Source: a virus
IMG/VR virus record: IMGVR_UViG_3300044630_002764
Coordinates: 1 to 41,956 of that record
Strand: one strand, 5' to 3'
Length of the DNA: 41,956 bases
The position numbers were made by a program, and so were the translations under genes. Below, one piece after another: positions 33,225-39,919 of this stretch. The notes beneath the pieces are model-generated. The model did not search any database. It was not told the origin of the DNA and worked only from the letters and a program-made list of their open reading frames with translations. The number at the start of each line of letters is the position of its first letter. Positions within the stretch are counted from its first letter, which is position 1.

Positions 33225-33263
33225 TTTAACATGGCCAAGGATGGCCTCAATTTGGAGATCTAT

Positions 33264-33926
33264 ATGAAACTTGAAGTAGGTAATTTCTATTACAATCGTA
33301 ATGACGCAATAGTAGAGCTGGTGGAAAAGAAAGCATTAGGTAAATATCCATATAAAGTCTTATTAACTAGCGGTGATTCGTATTTTGTCGATAAGAATGG
33401 TAGAGATCTCGGCGATATGACAATGACAGGCAGAGACTTATTAAGTGAGGCTGGAAAAGTGAAGAAAGCAATATTTACAATCGGTATTAGTGCAAGCGGT
33501 AAAAGTACTTGGGCAAAACAACAAGCAGCTTATAAGGTAATTGATAGAGATGTTATCAGACGTGAGCTTTTGATGGCGCATTGTGACTTTAATCCAGAGA
33601 CTCAAAACATGTGGGACTTCTGGGATTTTGATACTATGGAATCGGAATGTCAGATATTGAGAGAAATGATGTTTAAAGAGTATGTGGGTGCCGGGCGTAA
33701 TATTATCTTCTGTGACACCAATCTTAAACTCCCTTACGTAGAAGATACATGTCCTATCATTCAAGAGTTACTCTTTAGAGATTATCGTGTTAAATATAAG
33801 AAATTCCCAATTGCTTTGGAGGAAGCTCAACGTAGGAATAGTCTTAGAACCCACGCCGTCAATCCACATGTGATAGAAAATCAAATTGTTGCTTATGCTA
33901 AATTGGAGAAAGAATATGGAAGCTGA
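33264..33926 (+). CDS. P-loop kinase with N-terminal TR-G-like module
   Basis: 220 residues; the ATG at 33264 has TTTGGAG upstream, while an upstream ATG at 33231 has none. Residues 1-65 (LEVGNFYYNRNDAIVELV ... YFVDKNGRDLGDM) are a diverged copy of the module in the preceding gene. Residues ~70-220 are a P-loop kinase: IGISASGKSTWAKQ (Walker A), VIDRDVIRREL and CDTNLKLP, as in the polynucleotide kinase/AAA_33 family. It may phosphorylate 5' ends of nucleic acid. A hammerhead leaves 5'-OH ends, a possible substrate (speculation). Confidence 0.8.
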   Translation: MKLEVGNFYYNRNDAIVELVEKKALGKYPYKVLLTSGDSYFVDKNGRDLGDMTMTGRDLLSEAGKVKKAIFTIGISASGKSTWAKQQAAYKVIDRDVIRRELLMAHCDFNPETQNMWDFWDFDTMESECQILREMMFKEYVGAGRNIIFCDTNLKLPYVEDTCPIIQELLFRDYRVKYKKFPIALEEAQRRNSLRTHAVNPHVIENQIVAYAKLEKEYGS

Positions 33927-34125
33927 TAACTTAAGATTGTCCTACAATGAGTTAAAAGACGAGTTAGGTATTTCGGATATTATAGAACTTTCTGAATTGT
34001 TGCATCACGCCACACTCATGTTGAGAGATTCGAAATCCAGTATCTATGAGTTAAGAGTTGAAGTTAAGTTCCAACAATCTCGTTGGAGAGCCTTAAGAAA
34101 ATTTGTTAAAGGAAATGGGTTATGA
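33916..34125 (+). CDS. Hypothetical helical protein (69 aa)
   Basis: ATG at 33916 with GGAGAAAGAAT upstream; overlaps the kinase stop. Begins MEADNLRLSYNELKDELGIS; helical with a basic C-terminus (KFQQSRWRALRKFVKG). Function unknown. Confidence 0.6.
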   Translation: MEADNLRLSYNELKDELGISDIIELSELLHHATLMLRDSKSSIYELRVEVKFQQSRWRALRKFVKGNGL

Positions 34126-34150
34126 TAGAGCTAAAGTGGAGAGACAAAGA

Positions 34151-34345
34151 ATGTTAGACAAATTGACTGAAGAACAAAAAAGAGATAAAGAACAAGAACA
34201 TTATGAAGCCTGGCTAGAAGAGTGGGGAGGTTTACTAGATGAAAAAGAAAATTATGTACCATTAAAATTCGAAGATGATGAAGATTGGATTGATGATGAT
34301 GAAGAATATGATGAATGGGATTGGGACGACGAGGAGGAAGAATGA
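34151..34345 (+). CDS. Highly acidic protein (64 aa)
   Basis: The start MLDKLTEEQ at 34151 (GGAG 10 bases upstream) is chosen because the next gene starts with the related MILGKLTEEQ; an in-frame ATG at 34115 is the alternative. The C-terminal half is almost all Asp, Glu and Trp (DDDEEYDEWDWDDEEEE). Such tails can mimic DNA, but no function is shown. Stop overlaps the next start. Confidence 0.6.
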   Translation: MLDKLTEEQKRDKEQEHYEAWLEEWGGLLDEKENYVPLKFEDDEDWIDDDEEYDEWDWDDEEEE

Positions 34346-34494
34346 TATTAGGTAAATTAACTGAAGAACAAGAATGGGACTATGACCCTTCTGATGATAG
34401 TGAACCATTATTTGAAGAAGACGATGATGAGATTCGTGGACCACATGGTTATAACAGAAACTGCATGTGCTATTCATGCAATCCGCCGGGATAG
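34342..34494 (+). CDS. Acidic protein with C-terminal cysteine cluster (50 aa)
   Basis: Start overlaps the previous stop with GAGGAGGAAG upstream. It shares the N-terminal LTEEQ start with its neighbour, has an acidic middle (EEDDDEI), and ends RNCMCYSCNPPG, a cluster of three cysteines that could bind a metal. The two genes look like a diverged duplication. Function unknown. Confidence 0.6.
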   Translation: MILGKLTEEQEWDYDPSDDSEPLFEEDDDEIRGPHGYNRNCMCYSCNPPG

Positions 34495-34497
34495 CTT

Positions 34498-34704
34498 ATG
34501 ATAATTCCAGTAGTAGGGCGAGAGTACATTAGCAATTTAGGCAGTACTAGAGTTAAAGTGCTACATGAAGGTAAAATGCATTGTATTAGCACTGGTGGTG
34601 AAAATCGTTGGGTAGACTCTATTACGTATCAAGATATAGTGACTGGTGACGTTTACACAATGAATGTTAGTAATTTTTGTTATAGGTTCAGATATGACAG
34701 GTGA
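34498..34704 (+). CDS. Single TR-G-like module protein (68 aa)
   Basis: Begins MIIPVVGREYISNLGSTRVK, which fits the diverged start of the repeated module (G-x-Y ... G ... V-V). The rest (ITYQDIVTGDVYTMNVSNF) fits less well. Start behind CGGGATAGCTT. Assignment to the module family is tentative. Confidence 0.55.
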   Translation: MIIPVVGREYISNLGSTRVKVLHEGKMHCISTGGENRWVDSITYQDIVTGDVYTMNVSNFCYRFRYDR

Positions 34705-34849
34705 AGCGGTAATAACAATAGGTGTGTCAGAGTATATGGTACTATTGAAAGATCAAAGTTTCCTGAATTGTTTAAAAAATGCAGGAGTAGATAACTGGGA
34801 TGGCTATGAGTATGCCTTAGAATTACTCGAGGAGGATGAAGATGACTGA
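34694..34849 (+). CDS. Hypothetical acidic protein (51 aa)
   Basis: ATG at 34694, inside the end of the previous gene, with AGGTTCAG upstream. Sequence MTGEAVITIGVSEYMVLLKD and an acidic end (LELLEEDEDD). The last codons hold the ribosome binding site (GAGGAGG) of the next gene. Function unknown. Confidence 0.5.
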   Translation: MTGEAVITIGVSEYMVLLKDQSFLNCLKNAGVDNWDGYEYALELLEEDEDD

Positions 34850-34967
34850 AGAATCATTTAACGATGTTATGAAAACACTTATTATTCTTTTGTCATCATT
34901 ATTTGGTGGAATAACCTTGGGCATCTTCATAGGGGCAGTATATGTCGGCTTCCAATGGGCGATATAA
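34842..34967 (+). CDS. Small membrane protein (41 aa)
   Basis: Start overlaps the previous gene and follows GAGGAGGATGAAG. One or two hydrophobic segments (LIILLSSLFGGITLGIFIGA) with an acidic N-terminus. Function unknown. The third promoter-like element begins two bases after its stop. Confidence 0.6.
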   Translation: MTEESFNDVMKTLIILLSSLFGGITLGIFIGAVYVGFQWAI

Positions 34968-34969
34968 TC

Positions 34970-34999
34970 GCGGGAAAGATGGTATCTTATATGAAGTAC
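34970..34999 (+). promoter_or_regulatory. Promoter-like 30-nt element, copy 3
   Basis: Starts GCGGGAAAGATG and continues GTATCTTATATGAAGTAC, matching the copies at 13257 and 13939. The next gene starts 45 bases downstream. The repeat occurs only in intergenic positions on the + strand. Confidence 0.55.
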
Positions 35000-35043
35000 A
35001 ACATATAAGTAGTATTCTTAATTTAACCAAGAGGTTTAATCAA

Positions 35044-35241
35044 ATGAATTTTAATCTAGGAAGTTTTTTAATTGGGTTTGTAGTGGCAGTAGCATTAAGT
35101 TTTACAGCAGCTAAGTTACATTATAGCGGCTATAAAGAAGTAAGACAAACCAACATCGGAGGTATCGTAATCGATGGGCGACAAATCTATGAGTTAGTAG
35201 AACTCTCAGATCCAGATCAAGGTCGTGTCAGAACAAAGTAA
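35044..35241 (+). CDS. Membrane-anchored protein (65 aa)
   Basis: The ATG at 35044, behind AAGAGGTTTAATCAA, is preferred over the in-frame ATG at 34942, which would read through the promoter-like element. N-terminal hydrophobic helix (LGSFLIGFVVAVALSFTAA), then a soluble part with IGGIVIDGRQIYELVEL. Single-pass membrane or exported protein of unknown function; it ends just before a terminator. Confidence 0.65.
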   Translation: MNFNLGSFLIGFVVAVALSFTAAKLHYSGYKEVRQTNIGGIVIDGRQIYELVELSDPDQGRVRTK

Positions 35242-35248
35242 AACAAAT

Positions 35249-35311
35249 AACCCCTTATTCAAACAATCCTACGGGAGAGTTTGGGTGAGGGGTTTTAATT
35301 CTTATTTTTTT
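35249..35311 (+). terminator. Rho-independent terminator
   Basis: AACCCC pairs with GGGGTT and the stem continues to CAAAC/GTTTG, followed by TTTT and a later run of seven T residues. Confidence 0.8.
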
Positions 35312-35321
35312 CGGAGGTAAT

Positions 35322-35618
35322 ATGTCAGTAGATTTACAAAAGACTTACCAAACTCGCGCTGGAGACCGTGTCATACTCTTAGGTGTTAAGACAATCTCTA
35401 ATGAGTATCCTGTGATCGGGAAATACTTCTGCAGTGGATACAAAGAATGGATATTCGAATGTTGGACATTCGATGGCAGGGTGGATTTGGCGTTCGAGGA
35501 ACAGCCTGAAGATTTGCTCGAAATACCCCAAATTTCAGCCGGAAACAGGCCCACACGGGCTGACTGGGCGGCGGGCGTGCAACACCCGTGGCACGTGCCT
35601 GTCGGGACACCTGCGTAG
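35322..35618 (+). CDS. TR-G module protein with GC-rich tail (98 aa)
   Basis: ATG at 35322 behind TTCGGAGGTAAT. Residues 1-~70 are a classic module copy: KTYQTRAGDRVILLGV, YPVIGKY, WTFDGR and DLLEI. The last ~27 residues (SAGNRPTRADWAAGV and on) have no match in the other modules and are encoded by DNA that is abruptly GC-rich, so the original stop was probably lost by an insertion or fusion here. Confidence 0.65.
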   Translation: MSVDLQKTYQTRAGDRVILLGVKTISNEYPVIGKYFCSGYKEWIFECWTFDGRVDLAFEEQPEDLLEIPQISAGNRPTRADWAAGVQHPWHVPVGTPA

Positions 35619-35675
35619 GCCAGCGTCCGAAAAAAGTACCGTTAACGGGTTTGAGTTTCATTGCGTGTGTCTCAC
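35540..35675. other. GC-rich island overlapping gene end
   Basis: This stretch has runs such as GGGCGGCGGGCG and the palindromes GGCACGTGCC (35591 area) and CCGTTAACGG (35639-35648), and then meets the 17-mer at 35676. Like the stretch at 12899-13146, it is GC-rich and ends at the same motif. Confidence 0.55.
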
Positions 35676-35692
35676 CCCGTTAAATTAACCCT
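35676..35692. promoter_or_regulatory. 17-mer motif CCCGTTAAATTAACCCT
   Basis: Exact copy of the motif at 22313, 40631 and 40783, in the 203-nt gap between the 98-aa gene and the 211-aa gene. The rest of the gap is AT-rich, with TTGAAG and TGTATAT at roughly promoter spacing but no convincing consensus. Confidence 0.5.
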
Positions 35693-35821
35693 ATTCTCTA
35701 AAAATGAAACTAGGGTATTTGAAGTAAAAACACGCTAAATTTCTGTATATCGGCAAGTGTCGCATCAAGGATCATAATGTATATACCAAACTAATTATAT
35801 TATATTATTTGGAGTTACAAA

Positions 35822-36457
35822 ATGTCAACATTAACTATTCAACAAGCTTTCATGGTAAACGGTCAAGCTTTCGCAACTAAAGCAGAAGCAATGTCATTTA
35901 TCCGTAGACCTTTAATCCTAGCTGCTATGTTAGAAGCTACAGGAAATCAAGAGTCTTTGGCTAACTGGTTGACAGAGAATCAAGAAACAGTTGAATCAGC
36001 ATTCGAATCTTCTAACATTCGTCGTGTAACTAAAAGTGATTATGTGAAATTGGATAAAGCATTAGAAGCTATTAAAGATTCTGCTAATCCAGCATTCGCA
36101 TTCATTACCGATAACTTAGTTGCAGTTCGTGAATCTTTCAGATGGCCTGCGGTTAAACGTATGACACCTGAAGAAAAAGCGGCTGAAGCAACAACTGTAT
36201 TGTTTAATGCATCTGAAAACAAAGAATTAGCATCTTGGGTTGTTGAAAACCAAGCTGCAGTACTTGAAGCTTATAATGCAGGTGTTGAGAAACGTGAAGT
36301 TAGTGAGAAAGCTGTTCAAGGTTTGGCGCAATACCAAGCTGACAAACGCGCTCGTGAAGATGCAGAAGCAGAAGCACAAGGCCCAGAAGCTGTAGTAGCT
36401 TTAGAAGCTAAACGTGAAGCTAATCGTTTGAAACGCGAAGCAAAAGTAGGCAAGTAA
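35822..36457 (+). CDS. Helical repeat protein (211 aa)
   Basis: Start behind TTTGGAGTTACAA. Three repeats with ~46-residue spacing: LANWLTENQETVESAF (~46), FAFITDNLVAVRESF (~93) and LASWVVENQAAVLEAY (~139), each followed by a basic turn such as IRRVT or VEKREV. The C-terminus is a charged helix. It stands alone between a long leader and a terminator and uses regular codons such as CGT, suggesting strong expression. Possibly a virion or abundant early protein; family not recognised. Confidence 0.65.
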   Translation: MSTLTIQQAFMVNGQAFATKAEAMSFIRRPLILAAMLEATGNQESLANWLTENQETVESAFESSNIRRVTKSDYVKLDKALEAIKDSANPAFAFITDNLVAVRESFRWPAVKRMTPEEKAAEATTVLFNASENKELASWVVENQAAVLEAYNAGVEKREVSEKAVQGLAQYQADKRAREDAEAEAQGPEAVVALEAKREANRLKREAKVGK

Positions 36458-36466
36458 GTAATATAT

Positions 36467-36498
36467 CCCCATTGACCATTCCGGTTGATGGGGTTTTT
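36467..36498 (+). terminator. Rho-independent terminator
   Basis: CCCCAT pairs with ATGGGG, an inner ACC/GGT extends the stem, and TTTTT follows directly. Confidence 0.8.
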
Positions 36499-36523
36499 AA
36501 TTGAAATCTAATAGGAAAAATAA

Positions 36524-37246
36524 ATGAGCAAAATAACTGCAATCGTATATATCTCAAACGAAATTAAAAAAGAATTCGCTTCTTACGCTAGTCGTAAAGG
36601 TTATCATCATCCTGTGGCAGCCCTTGAGCTTATCAATCTCGGATTGGCATCAGTAAGATCCGAGGATTACCCAAAAATAAGTCAAGAGAATAGTGCGCAA
36701 ATTCGTTTTAACTCATCTTTAGAAAAGGACAGTTTTAAAAGCTCAGTGCCTAAAGGCTTTCAAAAAGGTGGAGCTTTCAATAATTATTTGGGGTTAGCTT
36801 TAACTAAAGGCTTGGAGTTAGTAAATAGTATTAAAGAAGAAACTTTTCAAGTAGATAGAATTCGTGAGGTAAGGATTGATTGTTTAGAAGAAAGAGGTGT
36901 AGCCTTATTGAATCTGATCTACCCTAAAGAAATCACAATCATTGACGATCTGACAGTGAGCTTAAAGCTTATAAATAAGCGTTACCAACAACTGTTAGAG
37001 CTTGTCGATCTTCATAGCAGTACTATTAAGATTAATAATGATCCAGATGCAGGTAAGTTTAAACTTGTAGATTCAAGAAACAATGATATAGTATTAGAGA
37101 AAAATGGTATTAAACTTCTTGTCACAGGAGGCGATAACACTATTGTAATGCAGACATTTGTGAATATGACTGAAGCTCAATTACATGTATTATGCCGTGA
37201 TGCATTGGTATATCTTATCGATACTGCGGGTATGTTAGACGACTAA
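36524..37246 (+). CDS. Hypothetical protein with RHH-like N-terminus (240 aa)
   Basis: Start behind AATAGGAAAAATAA. The first ~45 residues (VYISNEIKKEFASYASRKGY, ALELINLGLAS) resemble a ribbon-helix-helix DNA-binding fold: strand, helix, KG turn and a second helix ending in GL. The remaining ~190 residues are not recognised. It could be a DNA-binding regulator. It ends 8 nt before pseudoknot 6. Confidence 0.6.
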   Translation: MSKITAIVYISNEIKKEFASYASRKGYHHPVAALELINLGLASVRSEDYPKISQENSAQIRFNSSLEKDSFKSSVPKGFQKGGAFNNYLGLALTKGLELVNSIKEETFQVDRIREVRIDCLEERGVALLNLIYPKEITIIDDLTVSLKLINKRYQQLLELVDLHSSTIKINNDPDAGKFKLVDSRNNDIVLEKNGIKLLVTGGDNTIVMQTFVNMTEAQLHVLCRDALVYLIDTAGMLDD

Positions 37247-37254
37247 TAAGCTTT

Positions 37255-37281
37255 AAGCCTGAGTATGCTTCTCAACTGCTC
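37255..37281 (+). ncRNA. Pseudoknot element 6 (PK6)
   Basis: Stem 1 AAGC (37255-37258) with GCTT (37267-37270). Loop GAGTA (37261-37265) pairs with TGCTC (37277-37281), linker CTCAAC. It starts 8 nt after the stop and 49 nt before the next start. Confidence 0.72.
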
Positions 37282-37303
37282 ATAACTACTAAGAGGTATT
37301 AAA

Positions 37304-37747
37304 ATGTTTGATATTAAAGGCTTTAAACAAGTAGCAACCTATTGTGAATTGACAGGGAACTTCTATTGGAATAAAAGTCACAGCAGGGCAGGGCTAAATT
37401 GCTCAAGTGTACATACCGGCACTGGCACACATCTTAATCATAATTTTAAGGCGATAGTTTTCAAAAAGAAGTATATACTCACACACAGAGTCGTTTGGTT
37501 CTTTCATAAAGGTGTCTTGCGTGAGGATGAGAGAATTCTATTTAAAAATCTAAACGCGTTTGATACTCGTATTGAAAACCTTTATTCAGTATCTATAATT
37601 AGAAACGATGTCCGCGAGCATATTCGTTATATTTCGCTTAAGAACGGTGAAAAAAGATTTGGTGTTTATAAATATAAACACCCGCGCAGAACTTTCAAGA
37701 CATTAGAAGAAGCTATTACTTACAGGGACTCATTATGCACGCGTTAA
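37304..37747 (+). CDS. HNH-AP2-like protein, catalytic site decayed
   Basis: 147 residues. The N-terminal layout TGNFYWNKSHSRAG, ILTHRVVWFFHKG and then LNAFDTRIENLYSV follows phage HNH_3 endonucleases (GxFxWK-R, HRxxW, IDHxNGxxxDNRxxNL). The first His of HR is kept, but the central 'DH' is replaced by FK and DN by DT, so nuclease activity is doubtful. The C-terminus (RFGVYKYKHPRRTFKTLEEA) resembles an AP2 DNA-binding domain. It may be a decaying homing nuclease or one reused as a DNA-binding protein. Confidence 0.65.
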   Translation: MFDIKGFKQVATYCELTGNFYWNKSHSRAGLNCSSVHTGTGTHLNHNFKAIVFKKKYILTHRVVWFFHKGVLREDERILFKNLNAFDTRIENLYSVSIIRNDVREHIRYISLKNGEKRFGVYKYKHPRRTFKTLEEAITYRDSLCTR

Positions 37748-38124
37748 TTGATTCACCAGAGATCTTAACCTCTAATCAGTTTGTTAAGAAAGGGATGCCA
37801 TTCGTTAAAACGCAATTTGACAAATACCCTGTCGTTGGGTTTGAGTTTGACGGGAAAGATTGGAACAATGTCGATGGTTTCTTAACGTTTAAACGTTTAG
37901 ATATCATTTTTCCTAACATGACAATAACTGGTGTTTATCATCAGTCTATGATCTTTGAAATATTATCTTTTGATGAATTAAGTTCAGAAGATAAGCTGTA
38001 TATTAGTGCTTGGTTTGTGGCTGTACAACTGATGACTTACGAGCTTAGAGCCTTATCATCAGGCAATTTTGAGAACCCGACTTGGGAGCCTGGTTATTAT
38101 ACAATGGAGTTAGATAAATGTTAA
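37735..38124 (+). CDS. Hypothetical protein (129 aa)
   Basis: Starts inside the end of the previous gene (ATG at 37735, AGGGAC upstream). Begins MHALIDSPEILTSNQF; acidic with aromatic residues. No known domain. Overlaps the next start by seven bases. Confidence 0.6.
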   Translation: MHALIDSPEILTSNQFVKKGMPFVKTQFDKYPVVGFEFDGKDWNNVDGFLTFKRLDIIFPNMTITGVYHQSMIFEILSFDELSSEDKLYISAWFVAVQLMTYELRALSSGNFENPTWEPGYYTMELDKC

Positions 38125-38309
38125 TCTTTTCAGAAATCGGTGGTGCCACACATTATTTCACAGACTCAAGTATTGGTGAAGTAAATATTAAACGTAAAGC
38201 TGAATATACAGAGATTTGTATTCATCAAGTGTTTGTTCCAACAGCTCATGTATATCGTGTAGATGAATTTACACGTGTAGAAATTCACAACTATTTAAAG
38301 GCTCTGTAA
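38118..38309 (+). CDS. Hypothetical protein (63 aa)
   Basis: ATG at 38118 with GGAGTTAGATAA upstream. Begins MLIFSEIGGATHYFTDSSIG; predicted beta-rich. Stop overlaps the next start (TAATG). Function unknown. Confidence 0.55.
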   Translation: MLIFSEIGGATHYFTDSSIGEVNIKRKAEYTEICIHQVFVPTAHVYRVDEFTRVEIHNYLKAL

Positions 38310-38635
38310 TGAAAAAGAAATATACTGTGGTAGGTTTATATTTTAGGGGAAACGAGGCGCAAAGTTCTTATGACGATATTAGAGAAGGTTGGTCGGGGTT
38401 CTTAGAAAGAGAGCCTTCGAATCCACATGATAAAATGGCTGTCAAAGTTATTATGTATCATCCACTTCAAAACAAATTTAGATTCATTGGCTATTTACCG
38501 AGAGGCTCTTCAGATAATATGCAAGGCGATTTCGTGACAATTAAGTTTGATGAGAATAAAGAGTTTGTTATGCAGACTGCCTTTCCAGATGCACTCTCAG
38601 TTTGTGCTCGTGTCAGAAAGGAGGGGAGGTTATGA
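38309..38635 (+). CDS. HIRAN-domain protein (108 aa)
   Basis: The sequence VVGLYFRGNEAQ, FLEREPSNPHDKMAVKV and FIGYLPRG matches the HIRAN pattern (G-xx-RG, L-REP-N-xD-AV-V, G-YLPR). HIRAN domains in HLTF-type helicases bind 3' ends of single-stranded DNA, and stand-alone copies occur in bacteria and phages. The protein is just the domain. It could act at replication forks or breaks (inference). Overlaps both neighbours slightly. Confidence 0.8.
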   Translation: MKKKYTVVGLYFRGNEAQSSYDDIREGWSGFLEREPSNPHDKMAVKVIMYHPLQNKFRFIGYLPRGSSDNMQGDFVTIKFDENKEFVMQTAFPDALSVCARVRKEGRL

Positions 38636-38847
38636 CAGATTCATTGGATTTACATATTCATATAAACATTGATGCCGACATGACAGGGCATATAACATGT
38701 GAGTTGTTTAACGAATTAGTGGCTAAAGACAAAGTATTTCAAGAAGCTTATTTTGAATTTAAAGATGTCGTTAATAGAGTTTATGAGGAAGTCGAAGAGA
38801 ACCGTATTATCGACAATATCATCTATCATTGTTTAACAGGAGAGTAG
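38632..38847 (+). CDS. Hypothetical acidic protein (71 aa)
   Basis: ATG at 38632 with a strong AAGGAGGGGAGG upstream. Begins MTDSLDLHIHINIDADMTGH; acidic, helical C-terminus. Function unknown; the strong site suggests good translation. Confidence 0.6.
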   Translation: MTDSLDLHIHINIDADMTGHITCELFNELVAKDKVFQEAYFEFKDVVNRVYEEVEENRIIDNIIYHCLTGE

Positions 38848-38849
38848 TA

Positions 38850-39041
38850 ATGGACGATTCATATTACTCATGCAAGAAATGTGGGGAGCTTATGATTAAC
38901 AAGACAAGTGAGCCTTGTCATTTACATGCGCCTGATGATCTTACAGTTTTATGTCGATTCATAGGGAAAGGGATTTGGCAAACTTTAGCATTTCCAGTTT
39001 CATTCTTAGTAAAAGTTCTACACTTACGTGAGCAAGGCTAA
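38850..39041 (+). CDS. Small zinc-ribbon-like protein (63 aa)
   Basis: ATG at 38850 behind AGGAGAGTAGTA. The N-terminus YSCKKCGELM with later EPCHLH gives Cys and His in a possible zinc-binding pattern. The C-terminal part is hydrophobic (IWQTLAFPVSFLVKVL), possibly membrane contacting. Function unknown. Confidence 0.6.
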   Translation: MDDSYYSCKKCGELMINKTSEPCHLHAPDDLTVLCRFIGKGIWQTLAFPVSFLVKVLHLREQG

Positions 39042-39082
39042 GATGAAATTTTTCGTTTGGAGAGCTTACTTCAATATACAAT

Positions 39083-39119
39083 TTAATCCCTAATGAGGTA
39101 AAGTCATGAAATTAGAAGT
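39083..39119 (+). repeat. 37-nt direct repeat, copy 1
   Basis: Identical to 39893-39929. It covers the ribosome binding site and the first codons of a module gene (TTAATCCCTAATGAGGTAAA, then GTCATGAAATTAGAAGT). Upstream of this copy lie only the last codons of a gene (YNLIPNEVKS frame) without the rest, showing a recent cassette duplication. Confidence 0.8.
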
Positions 39120-39321
39120 CGGTAAAAAGTACCTAGATAAGTTTGGAGCCAAGGTTATTATTGTTTATGAACATGAAGAACCCTTTAACAACTTATACCC
39201 CTTCTGTGGTATAACATTAGAAACATTCGACAGTAATCCAGACTCCGCGTGGTATACGCCAGAGGGAAAATATATTTTGGGTGACACCAGTGACTATGAT
39301 TTAGTGGAGGAAGTACAATGA
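39106..39321 (+). CDS. TR-G-like module protein (71 aa)
   Basis: Starts MKLEVGKKYLDKFGAKVIIV behind GAGGTAAAGTC. Ends SDYDLVEEV, the standard module end, with YTPEGKY in the middle. A stand-alone single module, about one quarter of the 271-aa protein. Four module genes follow each other with ATGA overlaps, which points to tandem duplication. Confidence 0.7.
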   Translation: MKLEVGKKYLDKFGAKVIIVYEHEEPFNNLYPFCGITLETFDSNPDSAWYTPEGKYILGDTSDYDLVEEVQ

Positions 39322-39542
39322 AACTAAAGTTAGGGAAGAAGTACAAAGATCGAAACGGCCAAGAATGGGAGATTATATACATAAGTGATAAGGAGATTAT
39401 ATACCCTGTAGTTGCAATGTATACACACGACTATGGTGCTATAGAGCCTAAAACGCATATGTTAAATGGTAAATTTGTGAGTGTTGATCATAAGCTTGAC
39501 TATGATTATTCTGAATATGATCTGATTGAGGAAGTAGTATGA
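39318..39542 (+). CDS. TR-G-like module protein (74 aa)
   Basis: Start MKLKLGKKYKDRNGQEWEII overlaps the previous stop; ends SEYDLIEEVV. The middle has YPVVAMY and HMLNGKF. Same family as its neighbours, clearly diverged in sequence. Confidence 0.7.
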   Translation: MKLKLGKKYKDRNGQEWEIIYISDKEIIYPVVAMYTHDYGAIEPKTHMLNGKFVSVDHKLDYDYSEYDLIEEVV

Positions 39543-39919
39543 AATTTAAACGCGGCGATAAAATTACTTCAAGAAATATGAAGGGTACAATAGTGCACGT
39601 TGACGAGAATCCTGCGGTAGGTCTACCATATTTATGTGTATTCATTAAAGGTTCTCGCACCAGCGCTCAATGGCTCGGTGGAGATGATTTAGCCTTAGAA
39701 TCTAAATTCAAAGTAGGCGATGTGGTTGTGAATGGTAATGGTTTAGAGTACACTATTGTGAGTATGTGTGACAGTGATCAAGAGAAGTATACAATGATTA
39801 CGATACTTAATAAGAACACAGTCCATGCCGATGTGTGTTGGTTCACTAAAGATGGGGTACATTGTCTTGAACTCCCTAATTCACTATATAACTTAATCCC
39901 TAATGAGGTAAAGTCATGA
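39539..39919 (+). CDS. Double module protein, diverged (126 aa)
   Basis: Two halves: residues 1-~58 (FKRGDKITSRNMKGTIVHV) and ~59-126 (KFKVGDVVVNGNGLEYTIV ... WFTKDGVHCLEL). Both fit the module loosely, with changed TR-G positions. The C-terminus YNLIPNEVKS is also found as a fragment upstream of 39106. Start overlaps the previous stop. Confidence 0.6.
   Translation: MKFKRGDKITSRNMKGTIVHVDENPAVGLPYLCVFIKGSRTSAQWLGGDDLALESKFKVGDVVVNGNGLEYTIVSMCDSDQEKYTMITILNKNTVHADVCWFTKDGVHCLELPNSLYNLIPNEVKS

Noticed and set aside
33231-33263. Upstream start for the kinase gene (ATG at 33231)
   Set aside because: It lacks a ribosome binding site, whereas 33264 has TTTGGAG and begins with the module sequence seen in sister genes.
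14504-37260. Stop-codon readthrough driven by the pseudoknots (spacing 4-8 nt as in some retroviruses)
   Set aside because: In most copies another in-frame stop follows within a few codons, and no copy leads into the next gene in frame.
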